Shown piece after piece: positions 1-11,125 of a stretch of DNA of 64,000 nt. Source of the stretch: Cryptomeria japonica (lineage: Eukaryota > Streptophyta > Pinopsida > Cupressales > Cupressaceae); contig NC_081409.1 in NCBI RefSeq assembly GCF_030272615.1, positions 471,754,573-471,818,572 on the forward strand, in the 5' to 3' direction. The notes beneath the pieces were generated by a model. It saw only the letters and a list, made by a program, of their open reading frames with translations, ran no database searches and was not told the origin of the DNA. A program made the position numbers and the translations under genes. Each line of letters begins with the position of its first letter. The stretch's first letter is position 1.

Positions 1-1
1 G

Positions 2-991
2 TGTCAAGAGCTTGAGAACTGGAGAAAAGATGAAGATCTGGTAAAAGACAAAGATCATGAGATCTCCAAACTAAAGCAAGAAATCAGTGTACTTACCACT
101 CATCTCCAAGAGAGCAAAGTGGAAAAAGAGGAAATGCAAGGTGAAATAAACATGGCTATTTCTGAGAATGTAACCTTGAAGGAATCCAATGTTGTTGTTA
201 CTAAAGAACTCACTGAGTCAAAGGAAATACTTTCCAAATTCAATAAGAGCACTGTCAAGCTAGAGAAAAAGCTTGAATTAGCTAAACCGGTGAAGAATAC
301 CACTGGACTTGGTTTTTCTAGTTATGAAGAAGGTGAGACCTCTGGAGAAAAAGATGTAGCATCAAAGAAGCAACCGACACCAAAGGATAAAGGTAAGAAA
401 AAGTTCAAACCTATTTGATTTAATTGTCTCAATTAAGGACATACTACTAATGTATGTAGAAACAAGGCTTACAATAACTTTCCTTACTTTCTAAACAATA
501 AGCCTAGATCCAATAGATTCAATGGAAATTGTTATGCATACAACAAGTCTAGGCATAGAGCATTTCAATGCAGGTCTATCATGCACAACACCGGAAGGTA
601 TCCACAAAGGAGTCAAGGAGTCTTTCCTCAACCCTCTGGGAACCGGAATCCAAACCAGTTTAATACCTATAATCATCAGTTAGGAAGTGGTGGCTATCAA
701 GCATCAACTAGATGGAGAGCAACCTATTTGATCTGTCATGGTAATGGTCACGTAGCTGCAACATGCAGAAGGAAGAATGGAAACATGAATAATGGACCTT
801 GGAGAGCACCTGGAATGGTTTGCTATCATTGCAACAAACTGGGTCATACAACAAGATTTTGCATAACGAGAAAGAATATATCGGATGATATATCGATCAC
901 TCCAGAAGGAAAGATTGATGTTGAAACTGTTCAAGCAGATATGAAGAAAACATGGAAAAAGAAGCCAGAAGAAGTGTCTCTAGAAGATTAG
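2..991 (+). pseudogene. Copia-type gag remnant with coiled coil and four zinc knuckles
   Basis: The reading frame is open from the left edge, so the start lies outside the window. Residues encoded by 2-300 are rich in E, K, L and S with heptad-like spacing, which predicts a coiled coil. A basic linker follows, then four CCHC-like knuckles in one frame. Knuckle 1 (416-457) has TGA in place of its first Cys and TAA inside. Knuckle 2 (about 521-562) reads CYAYNKSRHRAFQC. Knuckle 3 (about 728-766) reads LICHGNGHVAATC. Knuckle 4 (about 821-862) is the intact CYHCNKLGHTTRFC. Zinc knuckles of this kind bind RNA in retroelement capsids. The frame ends in TAG near 989. No protease, integrase or reverse transcriptase follows. 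The gag-remnant call is firm; assignment to the Sirevirus-like Copia group rests on the downstream PPT and LTR. Confidence 0.75.
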
Positions 992-1473
992 GTTTCTGCA
1001 CCTGGTGTGCAAATCTCTGAATCGGCAAACTAAGCTATAGGAAAGCTTAGGGGGAAAAAATCAGTAAAATATTTCAAACCCCTGATTTATATCGGTAAAA
1101 GACCTTAACTGGTATGTGATACCTGTTAATTGGCAGAAGACCGGAAACGGTAAAAGGAAAATTAGGGTTTACACCCTAATGATGGAGAATTTATTATGGT
1201 AGGTGGAGAATTCATTTAAAAGGGATTTTCAAGTCATTTTCACTTATCATTTTTCAAGAAAAGAAGTTTTCAAGTGCAGAGCGACAAAAGATGATTTGTC
1301 TTGCAATTTAGAGAGATTTCAAAACCTTGAAGAAGAATCTGAAGATAACAACAATCAATCAAGTGTAGAACTCAAAGCGGTAACCAGGCAACTAAAGTAG
1401 TGAGTGGCGAAGCAAAATTTGCAAGCCCTAAATATCGACTTTCAAAGGTATTTTTTGAGTTTCTCTGTTTATC
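992..1473 (+). other. Spacer between gag remnant and ORF2
   Basis: AT-rich sequence with no recognisable domain. In a complete Copia element the protease-integrase-RT-RNase H region would follow gag, and none of it is here. A 65-codon ORF at 1203-1400 resembles nothing I know and is not supported as a gene. The stretch may be the leader of the downstream ORF. Confidence 0.5.
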
Positions 1474-4400
1474 ATGGCTTCAGCATCGCACTCTAGTTCT
1501 AGTGCAGTCGTTGAGTCAGTAGATTTCATCCAACGGAAGGCAAAATATAATGCACTATCCCAAATACCCGCTGGTGTTATAGTAGAGGAAGGTATTTCAG
1601 ATTACATTGATTGTAAAATTGAAGACCTAGGATCTCTAGTGATCCATTCACAGTTGATTTTGTTCTGCGGGAAGGACAAGAAGATCAAACCGGAATTCAG
1701 CATCTTGGAAAAGAAGAAGCTTCACAATGCGGTCTACTTCCTTGAATAATTCACAGATGATCACATCCGCATCATTCTAAGCAGAGTGCACAGTGACAAA
1801 ATGTATTTGGAGCATACACATGACATCACACTAGAAGCGGTTCATGTCGTCACCGGTTTCTGTAACGTTGGAGAAGTGCTAGCCCTAAGGAAGATCAGCA
1901 AGACCGAAATGACCAAGCTCACCAGTTTAGTGAGCGACCAACAAGGAATGACCATCAATACCATCAAGGACAATCTGGTCAAGTATGCCTGCATGGTGAT
2001 AGGTTACCAGACATTCCATGCTACCAAAATTAACTCTGTCTTTGCTGTAGCGGTAAATGCTGGCTACAGGATGATCATGGAAGATGCCTCATTTGATTTA
2101 TGCACATGTATACAAAGGTAGCTACTGGTGAACCTAAAGTCAATCAAACATGACAATGCCTTGAGATTTAAATTCGGACAACTATTGGTTGGATTTTTCT
2201 TCTACTTCCAAGGCTACTTCCCAGGAGTCGGTGATATTCAATGGTCTGCTGACCAACCGATTACAAAGAAAATCAAGGAAAGTCTTCAAGCGGTTGGAAC
2301 TGGTTATCCTAAAGTCCTGAACAAATACTTTGATGAGTTCAGATGCAAGATGAGCCAAAGGGTGAGAATATTTGGTGATATTGTCAATAAATATGAAGAG
2401 GACATCTTCTTTATCATCAAAGTAGATGAGTGCATAATGGAGGCTATTGAGCCTAAAAAGGAAGAAGTGGAGCCTATGGGTTATGAGGTGATGTACGACA
2501 TGCTAGACGGGTATGCTTCTACCCTACTTGCCTCACCACTTGATCCTAAAATGAATAAAACCAGCACCTATCTGGAAAGGGTTACACTGACTGAGGAGCC
2601 CTCTATGAAGAAAGGAAAGGTAGTACCATCTGTATCTGCACCGGTTAGTTCAGCAAGTCCCAAAGTGACCAAGCGGTCACCGGCAAAGAAGAAACTAAAA
2701 GTTACACCTACCAAAGTCTTTGAGAGAAAGTGGAAGGCAAAAGGCAACACACAAGACTCAGAAGATATAGAATCTGAAGAAAAGCCTAAGAAGACTAGGC
2801 AAACAAGAAAGAAGACAAAGACAACCAGCAATGAACCGGCATCATCAGCACCAGTAAATATTGATATTTCTTCTTACAAACCTTTGACACATTGTCAAAG
2901 AACTATTAAGAACATTAGGAGAAAAGTGGTAAGTGATTTGGTAGATTATTTTGATGATTTCAATGATAGTGAGAAGGAGGAAGTAGAACAGGAAGTCATT
3001 CAATATTTATGTATTAATAACCGGTCACCATCAGAAATTAAATTTCTGACAGCGGATTCTATATATAAATCTTTAAACAACAAATGGCGTATTGCCATAG
3101 AAAAGGAATAGGAGATAAGAGAGGAAATATTTGCTCAACATTATCTTGATGTGTCTAATTCTGAACTTTATGAAGTTATGGAAAAATATAAAGGGCTCTT
3201 CTTTATGCGAACAAGGAGACTCCTATTGCTAGAAGGGAAAGTCCCTGAGGTGGTAAAAGATACCCACTCTCATGCCCAAGCTTCTCTGAGATTGCACCAA
3301 GTGTCCGAAGCCAACAAAAAGGCTGAACAAGAACTGAAAATAGCAAAACTGGATGAGGTGTATAATAGTGAAGGAGAATAGGTCACTGAGAAAATGGACC
3401 CTATTGATGTTGATGCTTTGGATGGTGAATATGTTACTCTAGATACACCAACAGAAATGGCGGGACAGGAGAAACAAGACAAGGAAAAGAGAAAAGAGGA
3501 AGAAAAGAAGAAATAGGCAGATGAAGAGAAGAAGCAAAAGGAAGAGGAGAAGAGAAAGGAAGAGTAGAAGAGAAAGGAAGAGTAGAAGAGAAAGGAAGAA
3601 GAGAAGAGAAAAGAGGAAGAGAAGAGAAAATAAGAGGAGAAGAAACAAGAAGAGGAGAAGAAGAAGAATAAGGAAGAAGACAAGAAATAGGAAGAGGAAG
3701 AGAAGAAGAAGAATAAGGAAGAAGACAAGAAACTGGAAGAGGAAGAGGAGAAGAAGAAGAAGGAAGAAGAAAAGAAACAGGAAGAGGAGAAGAAGAAGAA
3801 GGAAGAAGAAAAGAAACAGGAAGAGGAGAAGAAGAAGAAGAAGAAGGAAGAGGAGAAGAAATAGGAAGAGGAGAAGAAGAAGAAGGAAGAGGAGAGGAAA
3901 GAAGAAGAGAAGCGGAAAGAAGAAGAAAGGAAGAAGGAAGAAGAGAAAAGAAAGAAAGAAGCTGAGGAGTAGAAGAAGGCATAAGAAGATAAGCAGAAAC
4001 CCAAGGAAAAGGAGGTAGAGACCCCAAAGGCAACCGGTGATAAAGCCAAATCAGCTGACATCACCAGTCCCATTGACCTCCAGTCTACAAACGAAACGGA
4101 GCTACTGCAAAGTATTAAGCTTGCTCAAAAGCGACTTGAAGCACTAAGGAGGAAAAAGGAGGAAGATGTGATTCAAACTATGATGGAAACTCTCACCAGT
4201 TTGATTCCCAGTACCAATCTCCCAAGTACCGATTCCTCTCTAGCTCAATTGAATCTCCTATGCACAGTGGTAGAGGACCAAGTGCAATGTCTGGAAGATG
4301 TTGTTGAAGCCAATGCTCAAAAGAAACATCAAAAGGCTCTGAACACTGCCATGGTGAAGAAGTCGAATGAGCTCCGGTCTGAACTTTAGAAGGCACAGAA

Positions 4401-4881
4401 GGACATAAGAGATGCTCTGGATGAGGGGAATCTACTGCTCAGTAAGATATATCAACCTCGTCTATTATGTGATGATGTGCTTTCTCAGAAAGACAAACTG
4501 CAAACTGATTTGCAGACATTCCTAAGCACCTTCAAAAAGCCTTATGATTCCTTCACCGCTTATGGGAAAACCGTTCACCAGTTTCAACTCCAGTCTACAA
4601 GAATAGAGTTAGAGATCAGCAACCGGACATGAGATTTGCAAGAACTTCAACTGGTTCTACTACCAAGACTGCAAATACTTCAGAAATGCTATCTCAATCT
4701 GGATGCCTTAACAATCACTCAAGAGATGAGTACCTTGGATGCCATGGAGAAACAGGTATCCCAGATGCAAATGGAGAGTGAGGTTTCTACCCCATTGCTT
4801 GAGTCATGGTCTTTATCCATAAAGACATTTATGTAGGACTTTAAATCAGTTTTTGACAAGTTTCACTCTTTATTGTCATAA
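1474..4881 (+). pseudogene. Long unknown retroelement ORF (ORF2) broken by in-frame stops
   Basis: One frame can be followed from ATG at 1474 to TAA at 4879-4881, about 1135 codons, with no frameshift that I can see. Fifteen internal stops interrupt it: eleven TAG, three TAA and one TGA. The N-terminal third is globular and contains HDITLEAVHVVTGFCNVGE near residues 110-130. A basic Ser/Pro/Lys-rich linker follows (about 2580-2860), then a second mixed helical part, an extreme Lys/Glu tract (3481-4020) and a coiled-coil C-terminal part (4080-4860). It sits between gag and the polypurine tract. That is where Sireviruses carry pol and, in some members, an env-like ORF. I recognise no catalytic motif, signal peptide or clear membrane segment. 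The function is unknown; a structural or env-position accessory protein is only a positional inference. Confidence 0.6.
3481..4020 (+). repeat. Purine-only Lys/Glu-coding repeat
   Basis: About 540 bases are almost all A and G and encode variations of KKQEEE, KRKEEE and KKKEEE in the ORF2 frame. Several repeat copies differ only by CAG or TAG at the Gln codon (compare 3778-3780 with 3688-3690 and 3862-3864). The strand asymmetry also creates long spurious Ser/Phe-rich frames on the minus strand. As protein it would form a highly charged single helix. Confidence 0.85.
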
Positions 4882-5161
4882 ACTCTTATGATTTTAATGA
4901 TAATGGAAACAGGGGTTATTCAGCTGTACTTTGTCATTGTTGGAAAAGGGGGAGTAGTATTTTGTATTTAAAATTTTGATGCATGTTATGTATACTTTCA
5001 TGTTTATCTCTGTAAGGGAGTAGTATACATTGTATTTTCTGCAAAATGGGTAGTGTATATGCTTAGGGTGAGCAATTTTGATTATGGCATATTTTTGTTG
5101 TAAAACACTTAGATGTCAAAAAAATTTCCAAAGTGTTGCCATCAATGCCAAAGGGGGAGAT
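4882..5161 (+). promoter_or_regulatory. 3' untranslated region with repeated polypurine tracts and the PPT
   Basis: Tracts like AAAAGGGGGAG (4944-4954) and AAGGGAG (5013-5019) precede the final CCAAAGGGGGAGAT at 5148-5161, which abuts the LTR start TGTTGG. Repeated PPT-like motifs in this region are a described hallmark of Sireviruses. The PPT primes plus-strand DNA synthesis. Confidence 0.8.
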
Positions 5162-6360
5162 TGTTGGCAATTTTGATGTTTATGTTGTGATTGTCATTGA
5201 TGGACACACACTTGCTTTGAGATCACTTTCTATGTATGAGCTATGCTCAACTGATATTTGTTCCAAATTGATTATGTATTATAGTCTTTAGGCTATCGGT
5301 GTTTTGCAGAAAATGTTTACCGATCTCAAGCAGTATGAAGACCTCAAGCGGTTCGAGGATCTCAAGTGGAGCAAAGAAACTGTAGCAGAAATTATCATTT
5401 TCCCAGTCTTCATTTTTGGACAACTGGTAATCGGTTTAATGTTTAAACTGGTATTACTCTATGATGAGTTACCAACCGGTAATCGGTAAAGTTGTATGAA
5501 CCAGTAATACTCTGTGATGAGTTACCAACCAATATTTTTGTGATGAGTTACCATCCACCGACACTTTGACGGTGATTTGTGTCATGTTATCAAATGTGTC
5601 TAGATGCAATGAACCTAGGAACTTGCAATGCAATCTTATTGGACTGACATGAAATCAAATTCCTTTTTAAGGACATCATGTCTAGGGTTTTAGGAGATGT
5701 AGCTATTAGGGTTTTTGGTGATTGATGAGTTTTGTATGTGCGATCTTAGAAGAGAAGATCAAGTCTATGTGTTGTAACAGAGTGTGGATTTACTGAAGAC
5801 TAAAGTAATGCTGAAATGCATTAACAATGAGCTATCATGGATCTAACCAAGTAGACTATGCTATTTTCTAGATCATTCACTTGTTGATTACTCACATCTT
5901 CGACAAGTCTGAAACCCTTAACCAGGTAGGCCCTAAAAAGCCTTTGTAAATCCTCTAACAAGGTGGTTCACATCTATGGATCTGAAATCCTCTCACAAGG
6001 TAGTCTGTAATCAGACTTATCTCCTAACAGAGATTGAGATTCCTAATAGGATCTGTTCTGGTGAAGAACATTGTATGACCTTAACCAGTATGACCTTAAC
6101 CAGTCTGGTTACTATTCTGCAGATAGTTACTTGTGAGTTTCATCTCACCGTGGTTTTTCCCATTTGGGTTTCCATGCCAAAATATCTTGTGTTATGGTGA
6201 TTGTGCTTATATGGGTGAATCCCTTATTCACTATTTGGTTTGCATTTGTGTTAACCAGTTTGTTAGTAAAACCGTTATACTAGTTTACTACTAAATTGTT
6301 TAAGTGTTTAAGTTCAGTATTTATTGGTATACTAATTCACCCCCCCTCTTAGTATTCATT
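5162..6360 (+). repeat. Sirevirus-like LTR between two interiors
   Basis: The LTR begins TGTTGGCAATTTTGATG immediately after a PPT and ends with the pyrimidine-rich TTCACCCCCCCTCTTAG block typical of this group. A primer-binding site follows at once. It therefore acts as the 3' LTR of the unit on its left and the 5' LTR of the short unit on its right. It is about 1.2 kb long. The exact 3' end is uncertain by a few bases because the terminal CA is mutated. Confidence 0.75.
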
Positions 6361-6374
6361 AATTGGTATAGAGC
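6361..6374 (+). other. Primer-binding site (tRNA-Met type, one base missing)
   Basis: AATTGGTATAGAGC differs from the usual ATTGGTATCAGAGC initiator-tRNA-Met site by the loss of one C. It follows the LTR directly. Confidence 0.7.
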
Positions 6375-6430
6375 CCCCAGTAGAAACTAATGTATAAGAA
6401 AATGTAGAGATACTAGCAGAATCAGAGTGT

Positions 6431-7454
6431 ACAGGTTATTAATACTAAGGACAATAGTCCTTCAGATCCGAATGTATAGGTTGAGGTCACAGTTCATAAG
6501 GAGGAACCGGCAATTATTGTTACTACACCAAGTGGCGAAGCCACCGGTGCAATAGAGGAATCTATAAAAGTTAAACCATAAGAGGAGAAGAAAGTAGAAT
6601 CCGGAAAGGAACTGATAGTGAGTCCATCATTGTCGTCAATTGACACCTCGCAAGTTGAACAGAAATGCATTACCAAGATGAGTTCTACTGAAACCATGAT
6701 GTTGGTTGCACAGAAGATGATGAAGGAAGGATCTATGGACAAAAGAGTTATTGATGAGTCAATCACAATATTGTATAGACTTGTCCCAGAGTGCAAATTT
6801 GACAAAGAAGCAATCCCATCCGAAAAGCTTAGGGTAATAACATAACATATTTCAAAGGAATTTTAATCTTTATAGTAGAAATCAAATTGGCAGGCACTAG
6901 AGACGTTTACAAAGGCTAAGAGAGCAACATTTGATCAGATGATTGAGTCGGAGAAGAAGGAGATTAATGATAAGCTAAAGTTGATTGATAATGCATTAAG
7001 GAAGTCTACTAAAATCTACAGAGTATGTTGTAACATAGGTTTACTTTCAACAGATTTAGATAAAAGGATTAAGGGTACTCAGGAGGAGATTGTAGGTATA
7101 GTCAATTCTTTTTATGGATCACATTCTTTAACTACATCTATTGATGGTCAGATTTTGGTTTTGGAAGCCCAAGTTTTAGCTCTTGAGAGGGAAAAAGATA
7201 AAATTAGAAGGAGAGCCAGAGGTCTTAGAGGATTGGTGAGTCCCCGATTGGATTCATTAAGTCTACATAAGAAGGAGTGTATTGATATAGTTGGTAAGCC
7301 CACACCGACAAAACTTAAGGATAAAGAGTCATATGCCCATATGCTTAATAGACTTGTATATGTTTCTGGCACACTCAAATCAGGTTGGGATACCTATCTA
7401 GAGCTTTTGGAGAAAGCCTATCTAGAAATCTTCAAATATATTCAGCTCCGGTAA
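6431..7454 (+). pseudogene. Short interior ORFs, coiled coil, related in position to ORF2
   Basis: Two coding-like blocks in different frames are visible. The first (about 6480-6845) is acidic and Ser/Thr-rich. The second (6939-7454) encodes 171 residues, mostly helical with charged heptads, ending in YIQLR. No gag, protease, integrase or RT is present between the PBS at 6361 and the PPT at 7702. The unit is thus a very short, non-autonomous interior of about 1.35 kb. The position before the PPT matches ORF2 of the left-hand unit, but I cannot demonstrate homology by eye. Confidence 0.45.
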
Positions 7455-7525
7455 GGTATTTTGGGATATTCTTTGTAGAGTCTTTTATTCTTCATCTCGG
7501 TTTTTGTTATTTTTGACATTGATGT

Positions 7526-7714
7526 CAAAGGGGGAGTATAGATGAAAAATATATTCTTGGCATCAGGAGATATGGAGGTATGGAGTATTTTATATTGATC
7601 ATGATCTCAGATGGATATTCAGCTTAGGGGGGAGCAATCTTAGGATGAAACTGGCAGATGGAAACCATTATCATTTTTCACATGAGTGTTGCCATAAATG
7701 TCAAAGGGGGAGAT
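7526..7714 (+). promoter_or_regulatory. Repeated polypurine tracts and PPT
   Basis: CAAAGGGGGAG (7526-7536), TTAGGGGGGAG (about 7624-7634) and the terminal CAAAGGGGGAGAT (7702-7714) occur within 190 bp. The last one abuts TGTTGG. This is the same internal-PPT arrangement as at 4944-5161. Confidence 0.75.
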
Positions 7715-8623
7715 TGTTGGCAATTGGCACTTAACTGATTGGTTTCAATATGTTGTCATTGATGGTAACAAGTCCCGACATCATATTTTGGTTTGGTTGA
7801 TTTCCAGCAAACACTTCATCGGCATCGACATGTATCTTCACCGGTTAGAAGGAATTCTTTGGGTACTAGCATTATAGGCCAACATGACTTCATCAAGTTA
7901 TTGGTATTGGAGGCCAACATCATTTTGGGAGATCCGGCATGGCAATTGATTTTTATATTTATGTATATATGTTATTGAACTGAAATGTATATTCATTTTG
8001 TAATTATCTTTGTAAGTCGACATAAGGCATGATGAATTGTAAGGGTATATGGGTCAGTTGATTAGATCATTTTGTAATGTGTAAAGTTATGGAATGTAAT
8101 GGATATGCAAGATATATGAGAGAGATCATGTATGTGATGACATTTATGTAAGAGGTTATTCCAATTAGGGTTTAGGGTTTCAGACCAGAACAAACAGAAC
8201 TTAACTGGAACTATATTCAAGCATAGAAGATGTTATCTTTGCAGTTCACTCATTTCTCCAAATTGTAGTCTAGATTGGTATGTAGTCAGTGAGGATCCTT
8301 TTATGATTGAGCAGTGTGCTCTACGCTGTAAACCTTCCTGAAAGTGCAGACCGCTATATTTTATAATATCTTTTCATATGGCCAGTGGATTGATATTGTG
8401 GGTCACAAATCCCACCATGGTTTTTCCTCTTTGAGGTTTTCCACGTATAATTCTTTGTGTTATGGTATTCATTTGTGTGATTTTCTTATTGGTTTCTTTA
8501 CTTCTTTCAATCTTATATGTACCAATATATTGATTGGTGAATGCATGTTTTAATAAGGTTAAAATCGATCATTTTAGTAGAAGACTGATTCATCCCCCCT
8601 CTCAGTGTTCTTGGATTCCAACA
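7715..8623 (+). repeat. Sirevirus-like LTR, different subfamily from 5162-6360
   Basis: It starts TGTTGGCAATTGGCAC after the PPT, contains the GTTTTTCC...GTTATGG block shared with the other LTR, and ends TTGGATTCCAACA. At about 909 bp it is 290 bp shorter than the LTR at 5162-6360 and diverges soon after the first 11 bases. It is not a sister LTR of the same insertion. It abuts a truncated Copia gag. Confidence 0.7.
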
Positions 8624-9180
8624 CTAACATAGGAAGAGATTCACCAAATCAGCATGTCTCTAGTCACATCTATCACTATCTGGATCTCCATAATAGCAAT
8701 AGCTTTGTGCTTGTAAGAAGGAGGAAAGGATCTCAGTAGTTTAGCTACAATCTCTAATTCTTCCAACACTCCATCGACACATCTGATATTCAATACAAGC
8801 TCATTCACTCTCTACATAAAGAAGTTAATGTTCTCATCTTCGCCCATCTTCAGTATCTCATACTTTCCCTCAAGGTCTACAACTTAGCAACTTTCACATG
8901 GCTATAACCTTCATACAAAGTCTCTAGCTTCTTCCATATCTCATGAGCAGTCTGAAAATCCATCACATTAGTCATCTCAGAACTAATCAAGTCACTCAAC
9001 AATACTTCCTTATCTCTAATATTAAATTCAGCTTCCTTTATCTCAACTGAAGTACTAGAACCATTTAGAGGAACATTATACACATTCTTAGTAATATTTA
9101 AATAATCCTCATCGATGCATCTCAAGTGACGCTCCATCTAGTTCTTCCAAAGAGTATAGTTCATTCCATCAAACCTCAGA
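8624..9180 (-). pseudogene. Copia gag (UBN2-type) fragment
   Basis: The minus strand encodes an 86-residue piece (9137-8877) with AHEIWKKLETLYEG, the characteristic motif of UBN2/Copia gag domains. Recognisable gag sequence continues out of frame toward 8624 (VNELVLNIRCVDG-like). The fragment is cut off where the plus-strand LTR ends at 8623. The PBS and LTR of the same element lie to its right. Confidence 0.75.
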
Positions 9181-9251
9181 CTATCCTTCTTGAAACAAAA
9201 GGTTGTCATCCTGGAACACCTCCAGCGGTCAAGCTTCTTTCGGAGGATTTA

Positions 9252-9265
9252 GCTCTGATACCAAT
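9252..9265 (-). other. Primer-binding site (tRNA-Met type)
   Basis: The minus strand reads ATTGGTATCAGAGC, a perfect initiator-Met PBS core, directly after the LTR that begins at 9266 in plus coordinates. Confidence 0.85.
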
Positions 9266-10360
9266 TGATGGCAACAAATCAATAAACTGGGAGGGGGGTG
9301 AATTAGTTTACTCTCAAACTTTACACAAATCAAACACAAATTCAGATATGATTATTAACAAGGAAAGCACAAATCAATACCACATCAATAACACACATAA
9401 CACTAGATTTTGACATGGAAAGTTTGGTTAAGAGAAAACCACGATGGGAACCAACCCACAATGAGATGATATATTTTATAAGTATATAAAATATTACAAT
9501 GGGGATTGCACATGCATTCAAGCACACTTCCTAGAGCTCATTGCTCATTTCACATAACAAGAAGGGCTACAACCCTGAGAAAGACTCACTGTCTTTCAAA
9601 AATATTTGGATTACATCCAAAAGATTGTGAACTGATAAAATAGCATCTCCTCATGCCTAGTTATAGTTCTAATTAAGCACATAGTCTGATATGCTCTGCC
9701 ATACTTCTCACACTTCTAAAAGATTAAAACACTTGCTTGCACAATTATCCAATCACACACACTCATAGATACCATGTAGATATATCTCTCACATGATTAT
9801 CACATATATTTATTCAAATCATCAACCTATATTTCAAGGTCGGCTCAACACTCAACACAAATTATAAGAATATAACCACACACGCTACAATATATTATAT
9901 GGAGCAAAACAAGGTCGACTAAGACATAGTATGGACCTAAATAACCACCTTGAACATCCGCAACATGCTACAATCATCCGGTCAGCTAAGGACATCGTAT
10001 AATAGGAACATACCAGAGAAATCATCCACAACGAGAACAGTGATCAATGCAAACTATCAACACAAATAGAACATGGTCTAGAAACATCCACAAGCATCAT
10101 TAATTACCACAGAAAAAACCACATCATCACCACTTACTAGAATTTCCATCATCATTATACTGAACCACAAGAACACTCACTAAACTAACTATCAAACTAA
10201 AAGATTCACTTGCAAACCTCCAAATCACAAACCATCTAAATTGGGGACACATATGATTGTCCCAAACACTCTACCAAATCCGCAAACCAAGATATTGCAA
10301 CACGGAGAAATCCAAAGAAAAATTCAGAACACTAATCAACACTTAACAACTTAAAAACCA

Positions 10361-11125
10361 ATGGAAAGCAGTGGTATGGAGACGGATGAATCTAACGGTG
10401 AAGACAGCTGGAAAGAAGAGGAGTTGGGCAACGAGGAAGAAAGTGGAGATTTTGAGCCTGGTCAAGATACCCCTATTCTAAGCGATCACCGTGGTAAGGA
10501 CAATAGCCATCTGATGGAAGAAATGGCTCCCAAGGATAATGAGGAAACTGAAGTTAATTCTGAGAAGAAAATAAAAAAAGATCTGACTGAGGAAAGGGAT
10601 AGCAAGGAAAAGGAAAGTGCTGGTGAGGGGCTTATCCTGGATAATCTCAAGAAGCTCTCGGAGGCCAGAATGGATTTTGACAGATGGACCTACGAAACCC
10701 TGAAAAACCTGGAAAAGAAAGGGATAAATTCGGATAAAAAGAGGGAGGATGAAAACAAAGAGCATATTAATTGGAAGCAGGAAATGGAGAACAAGGTAAA
10801 ATCGCTAGAAAAGGGAAAAGAAGTGATGAAAAATCTTATGGGAGTTATCCCAAGTATCCTCTCTGTTGTCACCAAAAACCTGGAGGACATTGCCAAGGTC
10901 TTTGACCATACTCCTAAACCAGTTGTGGATCTTGACCTGGAGGAGGAGACCATCCAGACTGGAAGTGGTGATGCTACCCTGGCAAGCAGGACTGCGAAGA
11001 GAACCAGGGCCAGTCTCAAGAAAGTTGTGGTTGTTGCTGCTAAGGACCCTCCCAACTTCAAAGAAAACATCAAAGAGCTGCAAGAAATTAGTAGCACCCT
11101 GGCTAAAGCCCTAGAAAAAATCTAA
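10361..11125 (+). CDS. LINE-associated ORF, C-terminal part (254 codons, intact)
   Basis: The ORF is acidic at the N terminus, then a coiled-coil-like region with many K and E, then a basic stretch containing RTAKRTRASLKK, then a short C-terminal helix ending ALEKI. The first ATG (10361-10363) lies in the 19-bp target duplication and so came from the target, not from the mobile sequence; the next in-frame ATG is at 10376. The domain order matches the end of the LINE downstream ORF at 59060-59383: helix, acidic loop, basic cluster, short helix ending LLKSL. No stop interrupts it, which suggests recent insertion. Function is unknown, and expression is not implied. Confidence 0.5.
   Translation: MESSGMETDESNGEDSWKEEELGNEEESGDFEPGQDTPILSDHRGKDNSHLMEEMAPKDNEETEVNSEKKIKKDLTEERDSKEKESAGEGLILDNLKKLSEARMDFDRWTYETLKNLEKKGINSDKKREDENKEHINWKQEMENKVKSLEKGKEVMKNLMGVIPSILSVVTKNLEDIAKVFDHTPKPVVDLDLEEETIQTGSGDATLASRTAKRTRASLKKVVVVAAKDPPNFKENIKELQEISSTLAKALEKI

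Noticed and set aside
3270-4073. Long Ser/Phe/Leu-rich minus-strand frames
   Set aside because: They are the complement of the purine-only Lys/Glu repeat. Lack of T on one strand removes stops on the other.
1474-4881. An alternative genetic code or programmed readthrough of TAG
   Set aside because: TAA and TGA also occur, and other elements in the window show the same transition-type decay, so mutation is the simpler explanation.
10478-11114. Several overlapping frames on both strands around 10361-11125
   Set aside because: The plus frame starting at 10361 has coherent coiled-coil and basic-cluster composition; the others are its shadows.
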